Shown here in pieces: positions 10,324 to 18,306 of a stretch of 64,000 bases of DNA (position 1 is its first letter; each line of letters begins with the position of its first letter). Made by a program: the position numbers and the translations under genes. Below the pieces are notes generated by a model. The model was not told the origin of the DNA, searched no databases, and saw nothing but the letters and a program-made list of their open reading frames with translations. Origin of the DNA: JBMYZL01 sp049610385 (GTDB lineage: Bacteria; Bacteroidota; Bacteroidia; Flavobacteriales_D; Sanyastnellaceae); assembly GCA_049610385.1 (NCBI GenBank), contig JBMYZL010000007.1, positions 60,146 to 124,145 of the forward strand. The letters are read 5' to 3'.

Positions 10324-12059
10324 GTCTCTCCCCATTGGATTTTTATCAATCCCATCACGGCAGCGACAGTGAGACCTGTCAACGCCATGGCCGACACGTG
10401 GATCCCATAAATCCAATGGCCAGTTGCGAAAAGCGCGGCGTATACCGCCACCGTCCCCAGGAGCATGGAGAGCAAACCTCGACGAAGGGAATGCCCCCTG
10501 ACGGGCTGAACTTGAGCCCGGAAGCGATCCAACACCTCTTCGGATTCAGCGGGTGTCAGAAAAGTGCCCGCAACCCAAACCACCGTCGTCAAAACCGCTC
10601 CCCAAACCAATTTCATATGACCGGCCAATTCAGGAACAAGCGCTACCGGCTGGGCTGCAAGCATGTCATGAATGAAAGTGAAGTAACCGGCTACGAGCAA
10701 GGAACCCACCATGGCAATGATTTCGGTCCAAGCGCTGATGCGCATCCAAAACCAACGCAAAATGAAAAGTCCACCGGTACCCGCTCCGATAAGCAAGAGA
10801 AGCTGGAAGGCTTGGCTGGCATCTGTCAACAAAAGCCCCAACCCCATCCCCAAACCCAAAGAAATCACAGTGGCCATTCGCGCGGCCTGAATCTGTTCGC
10901 GATCGGAGGCTTTTGGCCGGATGAAACGCACATAAAAGTCATTGACCAGATAACTCGCACCCAAATTGACCTGCGTCGACATCGTGCTCATAAAGGCAGC
11001 CAATAAGCTTGCGGCCACCAATCCAAGCAAACCAGAAGGCAACAAGGACAGCATAGCGGGATAAGCCAAATCATGTCCCACCTTGTCTGAAGCGACGGCT
11101 GGAAAGGCCTCTTGGATCGAGGCCAAATCAGGAAAAACCACCAATGAGGCCAAAGCAATCAAAATCCATGGCCACGGTCGCAACGCATAGTGGGCCACAT
11201 TGAAGAGCAAGGTTGCCCAGACAGCGTGGGACTCATCTTGAGCACTGAACATCCGCTGGGCGATATAACCGCCACCTCCAGGTTCTGCTCCGGGGTAATA
11301 ACTGGCCCACCATTGAACCGCGAGAGGCACCAGCAACACAGGCACCCAAACTTCAGGTTTAGACATGTCGGGAAGCATGGAAAGTTTGGGGACAACATCT
11401 GGATGAGTCAGCAAACCCTGCAACCCACCGACCCCCTCGAGACCAAGTATGTAAATGCACGCCCAAACCGAACCGACCATGGCCAGAATAAATTGGACAA
11501 AATCCGTGAGAATGACGGCTCGCAAACCGCCAATGGCGCTGTAGGCGAGTGTAATTCCACCTGTCACCAACAAGGTCAACCAGCCCTGCCAACCCAACAA
11601 AATCCCCCCCAGTTTAATCGCCGCTAAACTGACGGTCCCCATCACCAGGACGTTGAAAACCAACCCCAAATACAAGGCCCGAAATCCACGCAAAAAAGAG
11701 GCCGCCGGTCCACTATAACGCAATTCGTAAAACTCAATATCTGTCAAAACCCCGCTGCGACGCCACATCCGGGCGTAGACAAATACCGTTAGCATTCCCG
11801 TGAGCAGAAACGCCCACCATCCCCAATTGCCACTGACCCCTTGCTGCCGCACCAAATCCGTCACCAAGTTGGGCGTATCCGTTGAAAACGTCGTAGCCAC
11901 CATGGACACCCCAAGAAGCCACCAGGGCATTTGGCCTCCTGCCAAAAAGAAACCCCTGGCATTCTCCCCGCCCGATTGTCGAGACGACCAAATCCCAACA
12001 CCCAGTGCCAGTGCGAAATAACCCACGATCAACGTCCAATCCAAAACAGTCAATTGCAT
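10320..12059 (-). CDS. Sodium:solute symporter (SSS family)
   Basis: About 579 residues with roughly 13-14 predicted membrane helices; the first is TLIVGYFALALGVGIW. SSS-family features include the GFFLAGG segment after helix 1, a helix 2 region with STDTPNLV, and the STQVN region further on (STMSTQVNLG). It should import a small organic solute, probably a sugar, driven by Na+. The start at 12059 is chosen over an upstream ATG at 12200 because the upstream extension is unrelated, overlaps the start of the divergent gene, and would bury the promoter box TATCTTCA that lies 4 nt before this ATG. It is the first gene of the four-gene operon that ends with GH20. Confidence 0.9.
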   Translation of the reverse strand: MQLTVLDWTLIVGYFALALGVGIWSSRQSGGENARGFFLAGGQMPWWLLGVSMVATTFSTDTPNLVTDLVRQQGVSGNWGWWAFLLTGMLTVFVYARMWRRSGVLTDIEFYELRYSGPAASFLRGFRALYLGLVFNVLVMGTVSLAAIKLGGILLGWQGWLTLLVTGGITLAYSAIGGLRAVILTDFVQFILAMVGSVWACIYILGLEGVGGLQGLLTHPDVVPKLSMLPDMSKPEVWVPVLLVPLAVQWWASYYPGAEPGGGGYIAQRMFSAQDESHAVWATLLFNVAHYALRPWPWILIALASLVVFPDLASIQEAFPAVASDKVGHDLAYPAMLSLLPSGLLGLVAASLLAAFMSTMSTQVNLGASYLVNDFYVRFIRPKASDREQIQAARMATVISLGLGMGLGLLLTDASQAFQLLLLIGAGTGGLFILRWFWMRISAWTEIIAMVGSLLVAGYFTFIHDMLAAQPVALVPELAGHMKLVWGAVLTTVVWVAGTFLTPAESEEVLDRFRAQVQPVRGHSLRRGLLSMLLGTVAVYAALFATGHWIYGIHVSAMALTGLTVAAVMGLIKIQWGET

Positions 12060-12063
12060 GCCG

Positions 12064-12071
12064 TGAAGATA
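12064..12071 (-). promoter_or_regulatory. -7 promoter box TATCTTCA, leaderless start
   Basis: On the minus strand TATCTTCA lies 4 nt before the symporter ATG at 12059. It resembles the Bacteroidota -7 box TAnnTTTG. The short distance puts the transcription start at or next to the start codon. Confidence 0.55.
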
Positions 12072-12150
12072 ACCCGACTGGCTCCAGGATGAGCGAGTGA
12101 ATTGAAGGCCTACACTTTCCTTAACTTGCGGTCGATTTTCAACTGAATTC

Positions 12151-13077
12151 ATGATGCGAAATGCTACCCTTTTGGCCTTCGGCCTGATGATTGCTGCCAC
12201 AAGTGCATGGTCTCAATGCAACGATCTTTTCATCTCGGAATACTGCGAAGGAACGGGAAACAACAAAGGATTGGAGTTCTATAATCCGACCACTGAATCG
12301 ATCAACCTGAGTGGTTACGTCCTGCAACGGTGGAGCAATGGTGAACCGGGCATGACCGATGAAACCAATCTCGTGGGAACCATAGAACCCTATGGAACTT
12401 GGGTTTTGGTCAATGGTCAAACTGAAGACGTCGATTTGGGTGGTGGCGCAACTTCACCGGCATGTGATCCTGTGATGCAAGGATTGGCAGACCAATTGGA
12501 CAATCCTTACCCCGCTCCCACGTACATGAATGGGGACGATGCGCTGGTTCTCTTGAACAATGGGGTGCCCATCGACATCTTTGGCAAACCCGGTGAGGAT
12601 CCGGGTGTGGCCTGGACCGATGATGAAGAGGCGGGGTTTATCGATGATGGAGATGGCGCAGCTTGGCTGACCTCCAATCACACCTTGCGCCGGAAATTCA
12701 ATGTCATGCAAGGTGTGACACAGCCCCCTGTAGCGTTCAATACTTTCTTGGAATGGGACACCTTGGTGGTGAATACCTGGGACGGATTGGGCATACATGC
12801 CTGCGCATGTAACCCCAATGGCCTGGATGAGAACCCAATTCCTGCAACAACATCGGTGTTCCCCAATCCAGCTTCAACTGGAGACGTTGTGCAGGTGCAG
12901 TCCGATACACCCATTGAGCACCTGCAAATTCACAATGTTCATGGCCAATTGATTCGAGACGAAATTGTGGGTGGGGAAGTTCGAATTGAAGTGGCGGGGT
13001 TGCCCGCAGGCGCCTTCTTCATGAGCCTTCAAGTCGCCGGAAACCGCACCTATGCGCACCGCATCACGGTTCAATAA
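12151..13077 (+). CDS. Secreted lamin-tail-domain (LTD) protein with T9SS signal
   Basis: 308 residues; the start may be the second ATG at 12154. The signal peptide ends at about residue 21 (SAWSQ). Residues about 22-150 form a lamin-tail domain (LFISEYCEGTGNNKGLEFYN; LSGYVLQRW). LTDs are a beta-sandwich often found in bacterial extracellular nucleases and phosphatases. A linker follows, then a type A T9SS sorting domain from about 225 (SVFPNPASTGD, ending AHRITVQ), so export across the outer membrane is expected. It lies 1 nt before a TonB receptor gene and is probably co-transcribed with it and with the phospholipase-D-like gene. No enzymatic motif is visible; it may be a surface binding protein. 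Confidence 0.82.
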   Translation: MMRNATLLAFGLMIAATSAWSQCNDLFISEYCEGTGNNKGLEFYNPTTESINLSGYVLQRWSNGEPGMTDETNLVGTIEPYGTWVLVNGQTEDVDLGGGATSPACDPVMQGLADQLDNPYPAPTYMNGDDALVLLNNGVPIDIFGKPGEDPGVAWTDDEEAGFIDDGDGAAWLTSNHTLRRKFNVMQGVTQPPVAFNTFLEWDTLVVNTWDGLGIHACACNPNGLDENPIPATTSVFPNPASTGDVVQVQSDTPIEHLQIHNVHGQLIRDEIVGGEVRIEVAGLPAGAFFMSLQVAGNRTYAHRITVQ

Positions 13078-13078
13078 C

Positions 13079-15964
13079 ATGCGACATTTTCTCCATGTTT
13101 TTGCGTTGACCGGCCTGCTGATGTGGGCCGGCATCGTCTTCGGACAAATCGAAAAGTCGGAAATCTTTGGTGTTATTGCCGACGAAATCACTGGGGAAAC
13201 CCTCATCCAAGCCACGATTTCAGCGGAGGCCACCAATTCTGGGGCCCAATTGGGGGCTGTCACGGATTTTGATGGACGATATGTCCTCAGACTCCCTGCA
13301 GGGGCTTGGACCCTGAGGGTTCAATACATTGGATACAAAGCCCAAGAGAAACGCATAGAAGTGGCCGCAGGCGATGCCCCTAGACAAATGAACTTCGATT
13401 TGGCGACCATCGTTCTGCAAGAGGCACAGGTGGTGGCGGATGTGGCCATCGAAAGGGAAACTCCAGTGGCCTTTTCGAACATCAAACCAGTGCAAATACA
13501 AGAAGAATTGGGCTCACAACCCATCCCCATGATTTTGAACACAACCCCAGGTGTCTATGCCACTCAAGCCGGTTCGGATGACAACGGTCCTTCGATCAGC
13601 ATTCGGGGTTTCAAACAGCGCAATGTCAGCGTCTTGGTGGATGGCATTCCGGTGAATGACATGGAAAGCGGCGCTGTGTTTTGGAACAATTGGTTTGGGC
13701 TGGATTTGGTGACCCAAACCATGCAAGTCCAACGGGGCCTTGGCGCATCAAAACTCGCTTTGCCAGCCATCGGTGGGACGGTGAACATTGTGACCCAAGG
13801 CATCTCGAGTGCGAAACAAACCAGCGTTAAACAAGAGGTGGGGAGTTTTGGCTTTACCCGAACCTCAATTGGCCATTCCAGTGGCCGCAAGCCAGGCGGC
13901 TGGGGCTACACCCTCGCAGGCAGCTTTCAAAATCGACAAGGATATTTCGATGAAGATTACAACCGGTCATTTTTCTACTATGCAAAAATCACGAAAGAAT
14001 GGGGCGCCCACAGCTTGAGCATTTCCGCCACAGGGTCCCCCTCTCAAAATGCCTCTCGCGGTTATCAGCAGCGCATTGCCACCCATGACAAAGAATACGC
14101 CCGCTCGCTTTTCACGGGCAGTGATGACCAATACAACCGCTTGAGCGCATACAGCCAAGCCTATGATGGCATTTTCAACAATGACACCTTGTCCCTTGTG
14201 GAAGAACAAGAGGCTTATGCTTCATTGAATGAGACCTTTGGATACAATGATGTGGATGATTTTGAGGCTGAAATGTCCGCCACAGATTTCATCGATACCG
14301 TCGGCATCCGCAGCTACGGAGTCAAGTACAATGTCCACTGGGGTGTGGTCAATGGTGAGACCTTGTACGAGCGACAAAACCAATACCACAAACCGTTGTT
14401 CTCCCTCCGCCACAATTGGCGAGTTGGTGATCGTCTCTTCGTCTCCAACATGCTCTACTCAAGCTATGGATATGGCGGGGGCACCCGCCTCGACAATTCC
14501 CTTGGCGCTGGCGATTACACAGATGATGGCCAAGTCGACTTTCAAAAATTCTACAATTCCAACACCATAGGCGGGGTTTTTGGTCCCCCCATCGACCCAG
14601 CATACAGTGACGAACTCTTGAAGTCCGGACGCATTTTGCGGAAGTCTTTCAATAACCATTATTGGTATGGGGCACTCAGCACTTTCCGCCTCGAAGCCAA
14701 TGAAGCTTGGACGTTTTCTGGCGGATTGGATCTGCGAACGTATCAAGGGGAGCACTATGCCGAAGTTCACGATCTCCTCGGAGGTGATTATTCTGTGGAC
14801 AACTTCAATGCGAATGCCGAAACCAAAATGCGCTTTGTGGGAGATAAAATCGGCTACCACAATGACGCTTTCGTGCGTTGGGCGGGTGCCTTTGGCTTGG
14901 CTGAATACAAAGGCGTCATCGGCAATGCCTTTTTGAATATCAGTGCCGTTCGTCAAGGCTACAAAAGCGTGGACTACTTCGCTGAACCCAATGACGATGG
15001 CTCCTATGCGAGCAGCGGCTGGAAAAACCTGAATGGCTACACCATCAAAGCTGGCGGCAACTACAATGCTTCGGAATACAGCAACGTATTCATGAATGTC
15101 GGCCTGTTGAATCGGACACCTGTGTTCCGCAACGTGGTGGATTTCCAAAACCAGTTCGTGGAAAACACGAAAAATGAAATCATTCAATCCATTGAATTGG
15201 GGTACAGCTTCAGCAAATTTCCATGGAGCATCAACGTGAACGGATATTGGACCGATTGGCAGAATCGACCTTTGCAATCCTTGTTGCGCATCGAAACCGT
15301 GGATGGAGACATCGTCCGGGCCAATGTCAATTCGATGAGCGCGTTGCACCGTGGACTTGAAGCGGATTTTGGATACCAGATCAATCGGGCCCTAACCATC
15401 GAAGGGTATGTATCCCTCGGGAATTGGAAATGGACGAGCTCTGAAGATAGCCTGGTGTTGCTGGATGAACGCACAAACTTGCCTTATCTCGATCAATTGG
15501 GCAACCCAGCTGTGGTCCGGTACGACGCTGCTGGGGTGGCAGTCGGTGATTCCCCACAATCTCAATACAGCATGAGCTTGAAGTACAACTTCGGCGCTGT
15601 GTACATCAAACCCCGGTATACCCTATTCGATCGTCACTATGCCGATTTCGATCCGTTTTCATTGAATGGCGACAATTCAGGTCGGCAGTCTTGGCAAATT
15701 CCGGCCTATGGATTATTGGACATCCACGCAGGTTACCGGTTCGACTGGAATCGCTCAGAAGGCAACATTCGCCTCAGCTTGTTCAATGTACTGAATACCA
15801 CTTACCTCAGCAACGCGCAAAACAACGACGCGTTTGGTCAATTCTATTTCAATACACCAGGAAGGCGCTACGCTTTCACCAACAACAACTTCGACGCAGC
15901 ATCTGCCAGCGTCTACATGGGCTATGGCTTCCGATCCAATCTGAGCCTGAGAATCCGATTCTGA
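13079..15964 (+). CDS. TonB-dependent outer membrane receptor
   Basis: About 961 residues. The start at 13079 directly precedes the signal peptide (MRHFLHVFALTGLLMWAG) and is 1 nt after the LTD gene stop. A CarboxypepD_reg-like domain (residues about 25-105, with GQLGAVTDFDGRYVLRLP-like features) precedes the plug (about 115-245, SISIRGFKQRNVSVLVDGIP) and a 22-strand barrel ending in an aromatic residue (LSLRIRF). No SusD partner is present, so it is a general receptor and not a SusC. The substrate is unknown. It is sandwiched between two T9SS-secreted proteins of the same transcription unit, so it probably imports what they bind or release. Confidence 0.92.
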   Translation: MRHFLHVFALTGLLMWAGIVFGQIEKSEIFGVIADEITGETLIQATISAEATNSGAQLGAVTDFDGRYVLRLPAGAWTLRVQYIGYKAQEKRIEVAAGDAPRQMNFDLATIVLQEAQVVADVAIERETPVAFSNIKPVQIQEELGSQPIPMILNTTPGVYATQAGSDDNGPSISIRGFKQRNVSVLVDGIPVNDMESGAVFWNNWFGLDLVTQTMQVQRGLGASKLALPAIGGTVNIVTQGISSAKQTSVKQEVGSFGFTRTSIGHSSGRKPGGWGYTLAGSFQNRQGYFDEDYNRSFFYYAKITKEWGAHSLSISATGSPSQNASRGYQQRIATHDKEYARSLFTGSDDQYNRLSAYSQAYDGIFNNDTLSLVEEQEAYASLNETFGYNDVDDFEAEMSATDFIDTVGIRSYGVKYNVHWGVVNGETLYERQNQYHKPLFSLRHNWRVGDRLFVSNMLYSSYGYGGGTRLDNSLGAGDYTDDGQVDFQKFYNSNTIGGVFGPPIDPAYSDELLKSGRILRKSFNNHYWYGALSTFRLEANEAWTFSGGLDLRTYQGEHYAEVHDLLGGDYSVDNFNANAETKMRFVGDKIGYHNDAFVRWAGAFGLAEYKGVIGNAFLNISAVRQGYKSVDYFAEPNDDGSYASSGWKNLNGYTIKAGGNYNASEYSNVFMNVGLLNRTPVFRNVVDFQNQFVENTKNEIIQSIELGYSFSKFPWSINVNGYWTDWQNRPLQSLLRIETVDGDIVRANVNSMSALHRGLEADFGYQINRALTIEGYVSLGNWKWTSSEDSLVLLDERTNLPYLDQLGNPAVVRYDAAGVAVGDSPQSQYSMSLKYNFGAVYIKPRYTLFDRHYADFDPFSLNGDNSGRQSWQIPAYGLLDIHAGYRFDWNRSEGNIRLSLFNVLNTTYLSNAQNNDAFGQFYFNTPGRRYAFTNNNFDAASASVYMGYGFRSNLSLRIRF

Positions 15965-15979
15965 ACCCCTCAAGAAACC

Positions 15980-18193
15980 ATGAAGACTTTCTCTCTTTTT
16001 CCCATCCTGATGGCCTTCGGACTAATCGCGTCCATCAGCACATCAACCGCACAGACGGACATCTTGGACGCGCGCACGAATTACGGTGTGGGACAATCCG
16101 TGACCGTTACAGGAATTGTCACCAGCGACGGCAACCTCGGCATTGTGCGCTATCTCCAAGACGAAACGGCGGGCATCGCACTCTACCCTGGAGGCCAGTG
16201 GACAAGCAATAACTGGCCCAACCCCCAACCTGGTGATGAATTGACCATGACAGGGGTGCTCAGTGAATACAATGGTCTGCTCGAAGTGGGACCCGATGGC
16301 ATCACCAATGTCGAAGTGTTATCCAGCGGCAATGCGCTGCCTGAGTTTCAGGACATCACCCCCGCTCAAATGAACGAGTCCTTGGAAGGGGAGCTTGTTG
16401 CCATAGAAGAGGCGGTCTTCACCAATGGAGGAACCCCCATCAGTGGAAACAGCACCTACAGTTTCACAGCCAATGGCGAAGACGGCATCATCTATGTCCG
16501 CAATGACAACGAGTTGGTGGGACAAATTTTGCCCGCGGGTGAGGTGAATTTGTTTGGTGTGGTGAGCCAGTTCAGCTTTGACGGCATCGGTGGTTATCAG
16601 TTGTTGCCACGTGGTAATGTAGACTTGGTGCCCACCTCGGCCATCAATTTGTCCACCCAAGTCGACCAAACCAACATCACCACCACGTCTTTCGATTTGA
16701 TTTGGAACACAGATGTCTTGGGCAATTCCATTGTGGAATATGGCGAAACCCCTGCACTCGGAATGACCATTGTGGATGAGGCTGCTGTGCTCGATCACAG
16801 TGTGACCTTGAATGATTTGATGCCAGGCTCGATTTATTGGGCACGGGTCATCTCCATCGCCGGCGAAGATTCCACTGCTTCGACAGTCAGGCCATATGCC
16901 ACGGTTTCCGAAAGCCCCGGTTACATCCGGGCCTATTTCACCACCGAAGTGGACAACAGTGTAGCCACTGAGGAATGGGCCCAAAGTTTGGGCACGAATA
17001 CGAATGACACCATTGCGGCCTACATTACGTCTGCTCAGCAAACCTTGGACATTGCGGCGTACAACATCAACAACACAGCCATTGTTTCAGCCATCAATGC
17101 CGCCGCTGCCAATGGGGTCACCATTCGTTACATTGCTGAAGGCCAAAACGCGAATATCGGCATCCAAGACTTTGACGAAAGCATTCCTGTTTTGCTGCGC
17201 TTGGATGGCGAAGGCAGTGGCATGCACAACAAATTCATCATCGGGGATGCAGATGATTCTGACAATGCGTTTGTCTTGACGGGATCTACCAATTTCACCA
17301 CCAACAACTTGAACACAGACCCGAATAATGTGGTGATTGTAGGAGACCAAAGTTTGGCCCGTGCCTACACCCTCGAGTTTGAAGAAATGTGGGGCAGTGA
17401 AGGGCCTGATCCGAATGCGTCGAATGCCAAGTTTGGCCCCGCCAAAACAATCAACACGCCCAAACGATTCCTGATTGGAGGCACCCCAGTTGAATTGTAC
17501 TTCTCCCCCACCGATGGCACCACTTCTGCCATTGAGCAGGCCATTCTTTCCACCAATTACGACCTCCAGTTTGCCACATTGAGTTTCACCCGAAATGACC
17601 TCGGCGCAGCGGTTGTGGAAGTGGGATCAAGCATTTTCATCAATCCAGAGGGCGCGATGGAGGACATCAATGCCAGCGGTTCAGAATACGAAACCTTGAT
17701 TGATGCGGGCATCAGTGTATACTCGCACCAAGGAATAAGCGGTCAACTCCACCACAAGTATGCCATTGTTGATCATTCAGAGCCGCTCAGTGATCCCACG
17801 GTGGTCACGGGATCACACAACTGGTCCACCACTGCGGAAACCACAAATGATGAAAACACCTTGGTCATTCATGATGCCCGAATCGCAAATTTGTTCTACC
17901 AAGAATTTGTGGGACTTCTCGGAGACATGGGGGTCCATGTAACCGATTTGGCAGGAAAAAAAACACTATTGGAGGCCCATCCGAACCCCACTTTTGGTGA
18001 TTTGTGGATCCAATTGCCAGCAACGAATTCGGTGGATGTTGTCCGGTTGTGGGATGCCTCAGGACGGATGGTTTGGAGCCAAGCTGTTCAAGGACAAACC
18101 CACTTGCAGATTGCCCTGCATCACCTCGAAGCAGGCATGTATTTCCTGGATGCCGGCGAAGGAACACGAGCTGAGCGGATTTTGTTGCGCTGA
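15980..18193 (+). CDS. Secreted phospholipase D-fold protein (nuclease or phosphodiesterase) with T9SS signal
   Basis: 737 residues. Signal peptide to about 24 (STAQ). Residues about 28-215 look like an OB-fold domain (VTVTGIVTSDGNLG, VRYLQDETAGIALYPG) of the kind found before secreted nucleases. A fibronectin-like domain follows at about 225-310. The PLD module has two HKD motifs: HNKFIIGD with GSTNF at about 414-440, and HHKYAIVD with GSHNWS at about 588-617. Both keep the H-x-K-x4-D residues. The type A T9SS domain starts near 660 (AHPNPTFGD) and ends ERILLR. It lies 15 nt after the receptor gene. Likely an extracellular phosphodiesterase acting on nucleic acid or phospholipid; the OB domain and LTD partner favour nucleic acid. 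Confidence 0.85.
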   Translation: MKTFSLFPILMAFGLIASISTSTAQTDILDARTNYGVGQSVTVTGIVTSDGNLGIVRYLQDETAGIALYPGGQWTSNNWPNPQPGDELTMTGVLSEYNGLLEVGPDGITNVEVLSSGNALPEFQDITPAQMNESLEGELVAIEEAVFTNGGTPISGNSTYSFTANGEDGIIYVRNDNELVGQILPAGEVNLFGVVSQFSFDGIGGYQLLPRGNVDLVPTSAINLSTQVDQTNITTTSFDLIWNTDVLGNSIVEYGETPALGMTIVDEAAVLDHSVTLNDLMPGSIYWARVISIAGEDSTASTVRPYATVSESPGYIRAYFTTEVDNSVATEEWAQSLGTNTNDTIAAYITSAQQTLDIAAYNINNTAIVSAINAAAANGVTIRYIAEGQNANIGIQDFDESIPVLLRLDGEGSGMHNKFIIGDADDSDNAFVLTGSTNFTTNNLNTDPNNVVIVGDQSLARAYTLEFEEMWGSEGPDPNASNAKFGPAKTINTPKRFLIGGTPVELYFSPTDGTTSAIEQAILSTNYDLQFATLSFTRNDLGAAVVEVGSSIFINPEGAMEDINASGSEYETLIDAGISVYSHQGISGQLHHKYAIVDHSEPLSDPTVVTGSHNWSTTAETTNDENTLVIHDARIANLFYQEFVGLLGDMGVHVTDLAGKKTLLEAHPNPTFGDLWIQLPATNSVDVVRLWDASGRMVWSQAVQGQTHLQIALHHLEAGMYFLDAGEGTRAERILLR

Positions 18194-18222
18194 GGCTGCT
18201 GTAACCTCTTCTTCAGGCAACT

Positions 18223-18272
18223 CAGACCCATGCCTCCCGTCTTTTTAACAGGACGGGCAGTCTGGGTTTTTT
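18223..18272 (+). terminator. Rho-independent terminator
   Basis: A hairpin with inner stem CCCGTC/GACGGG and outer stem CAGAC/GTCTG is followed by six T. It ends the LTD / receptor / PLD unit. Confidence 0.6.
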
Positions 18273-18306
18273 CAGATGGCTCCGTCCAATTTCTTAAAAC
18301 TTGTCC

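Noticed and set aside
14459..15349. Long minus-strand frame inside the TonB receptor gene
   Set aside because: Shadow of a high-confidence gene, no recognisable motif.
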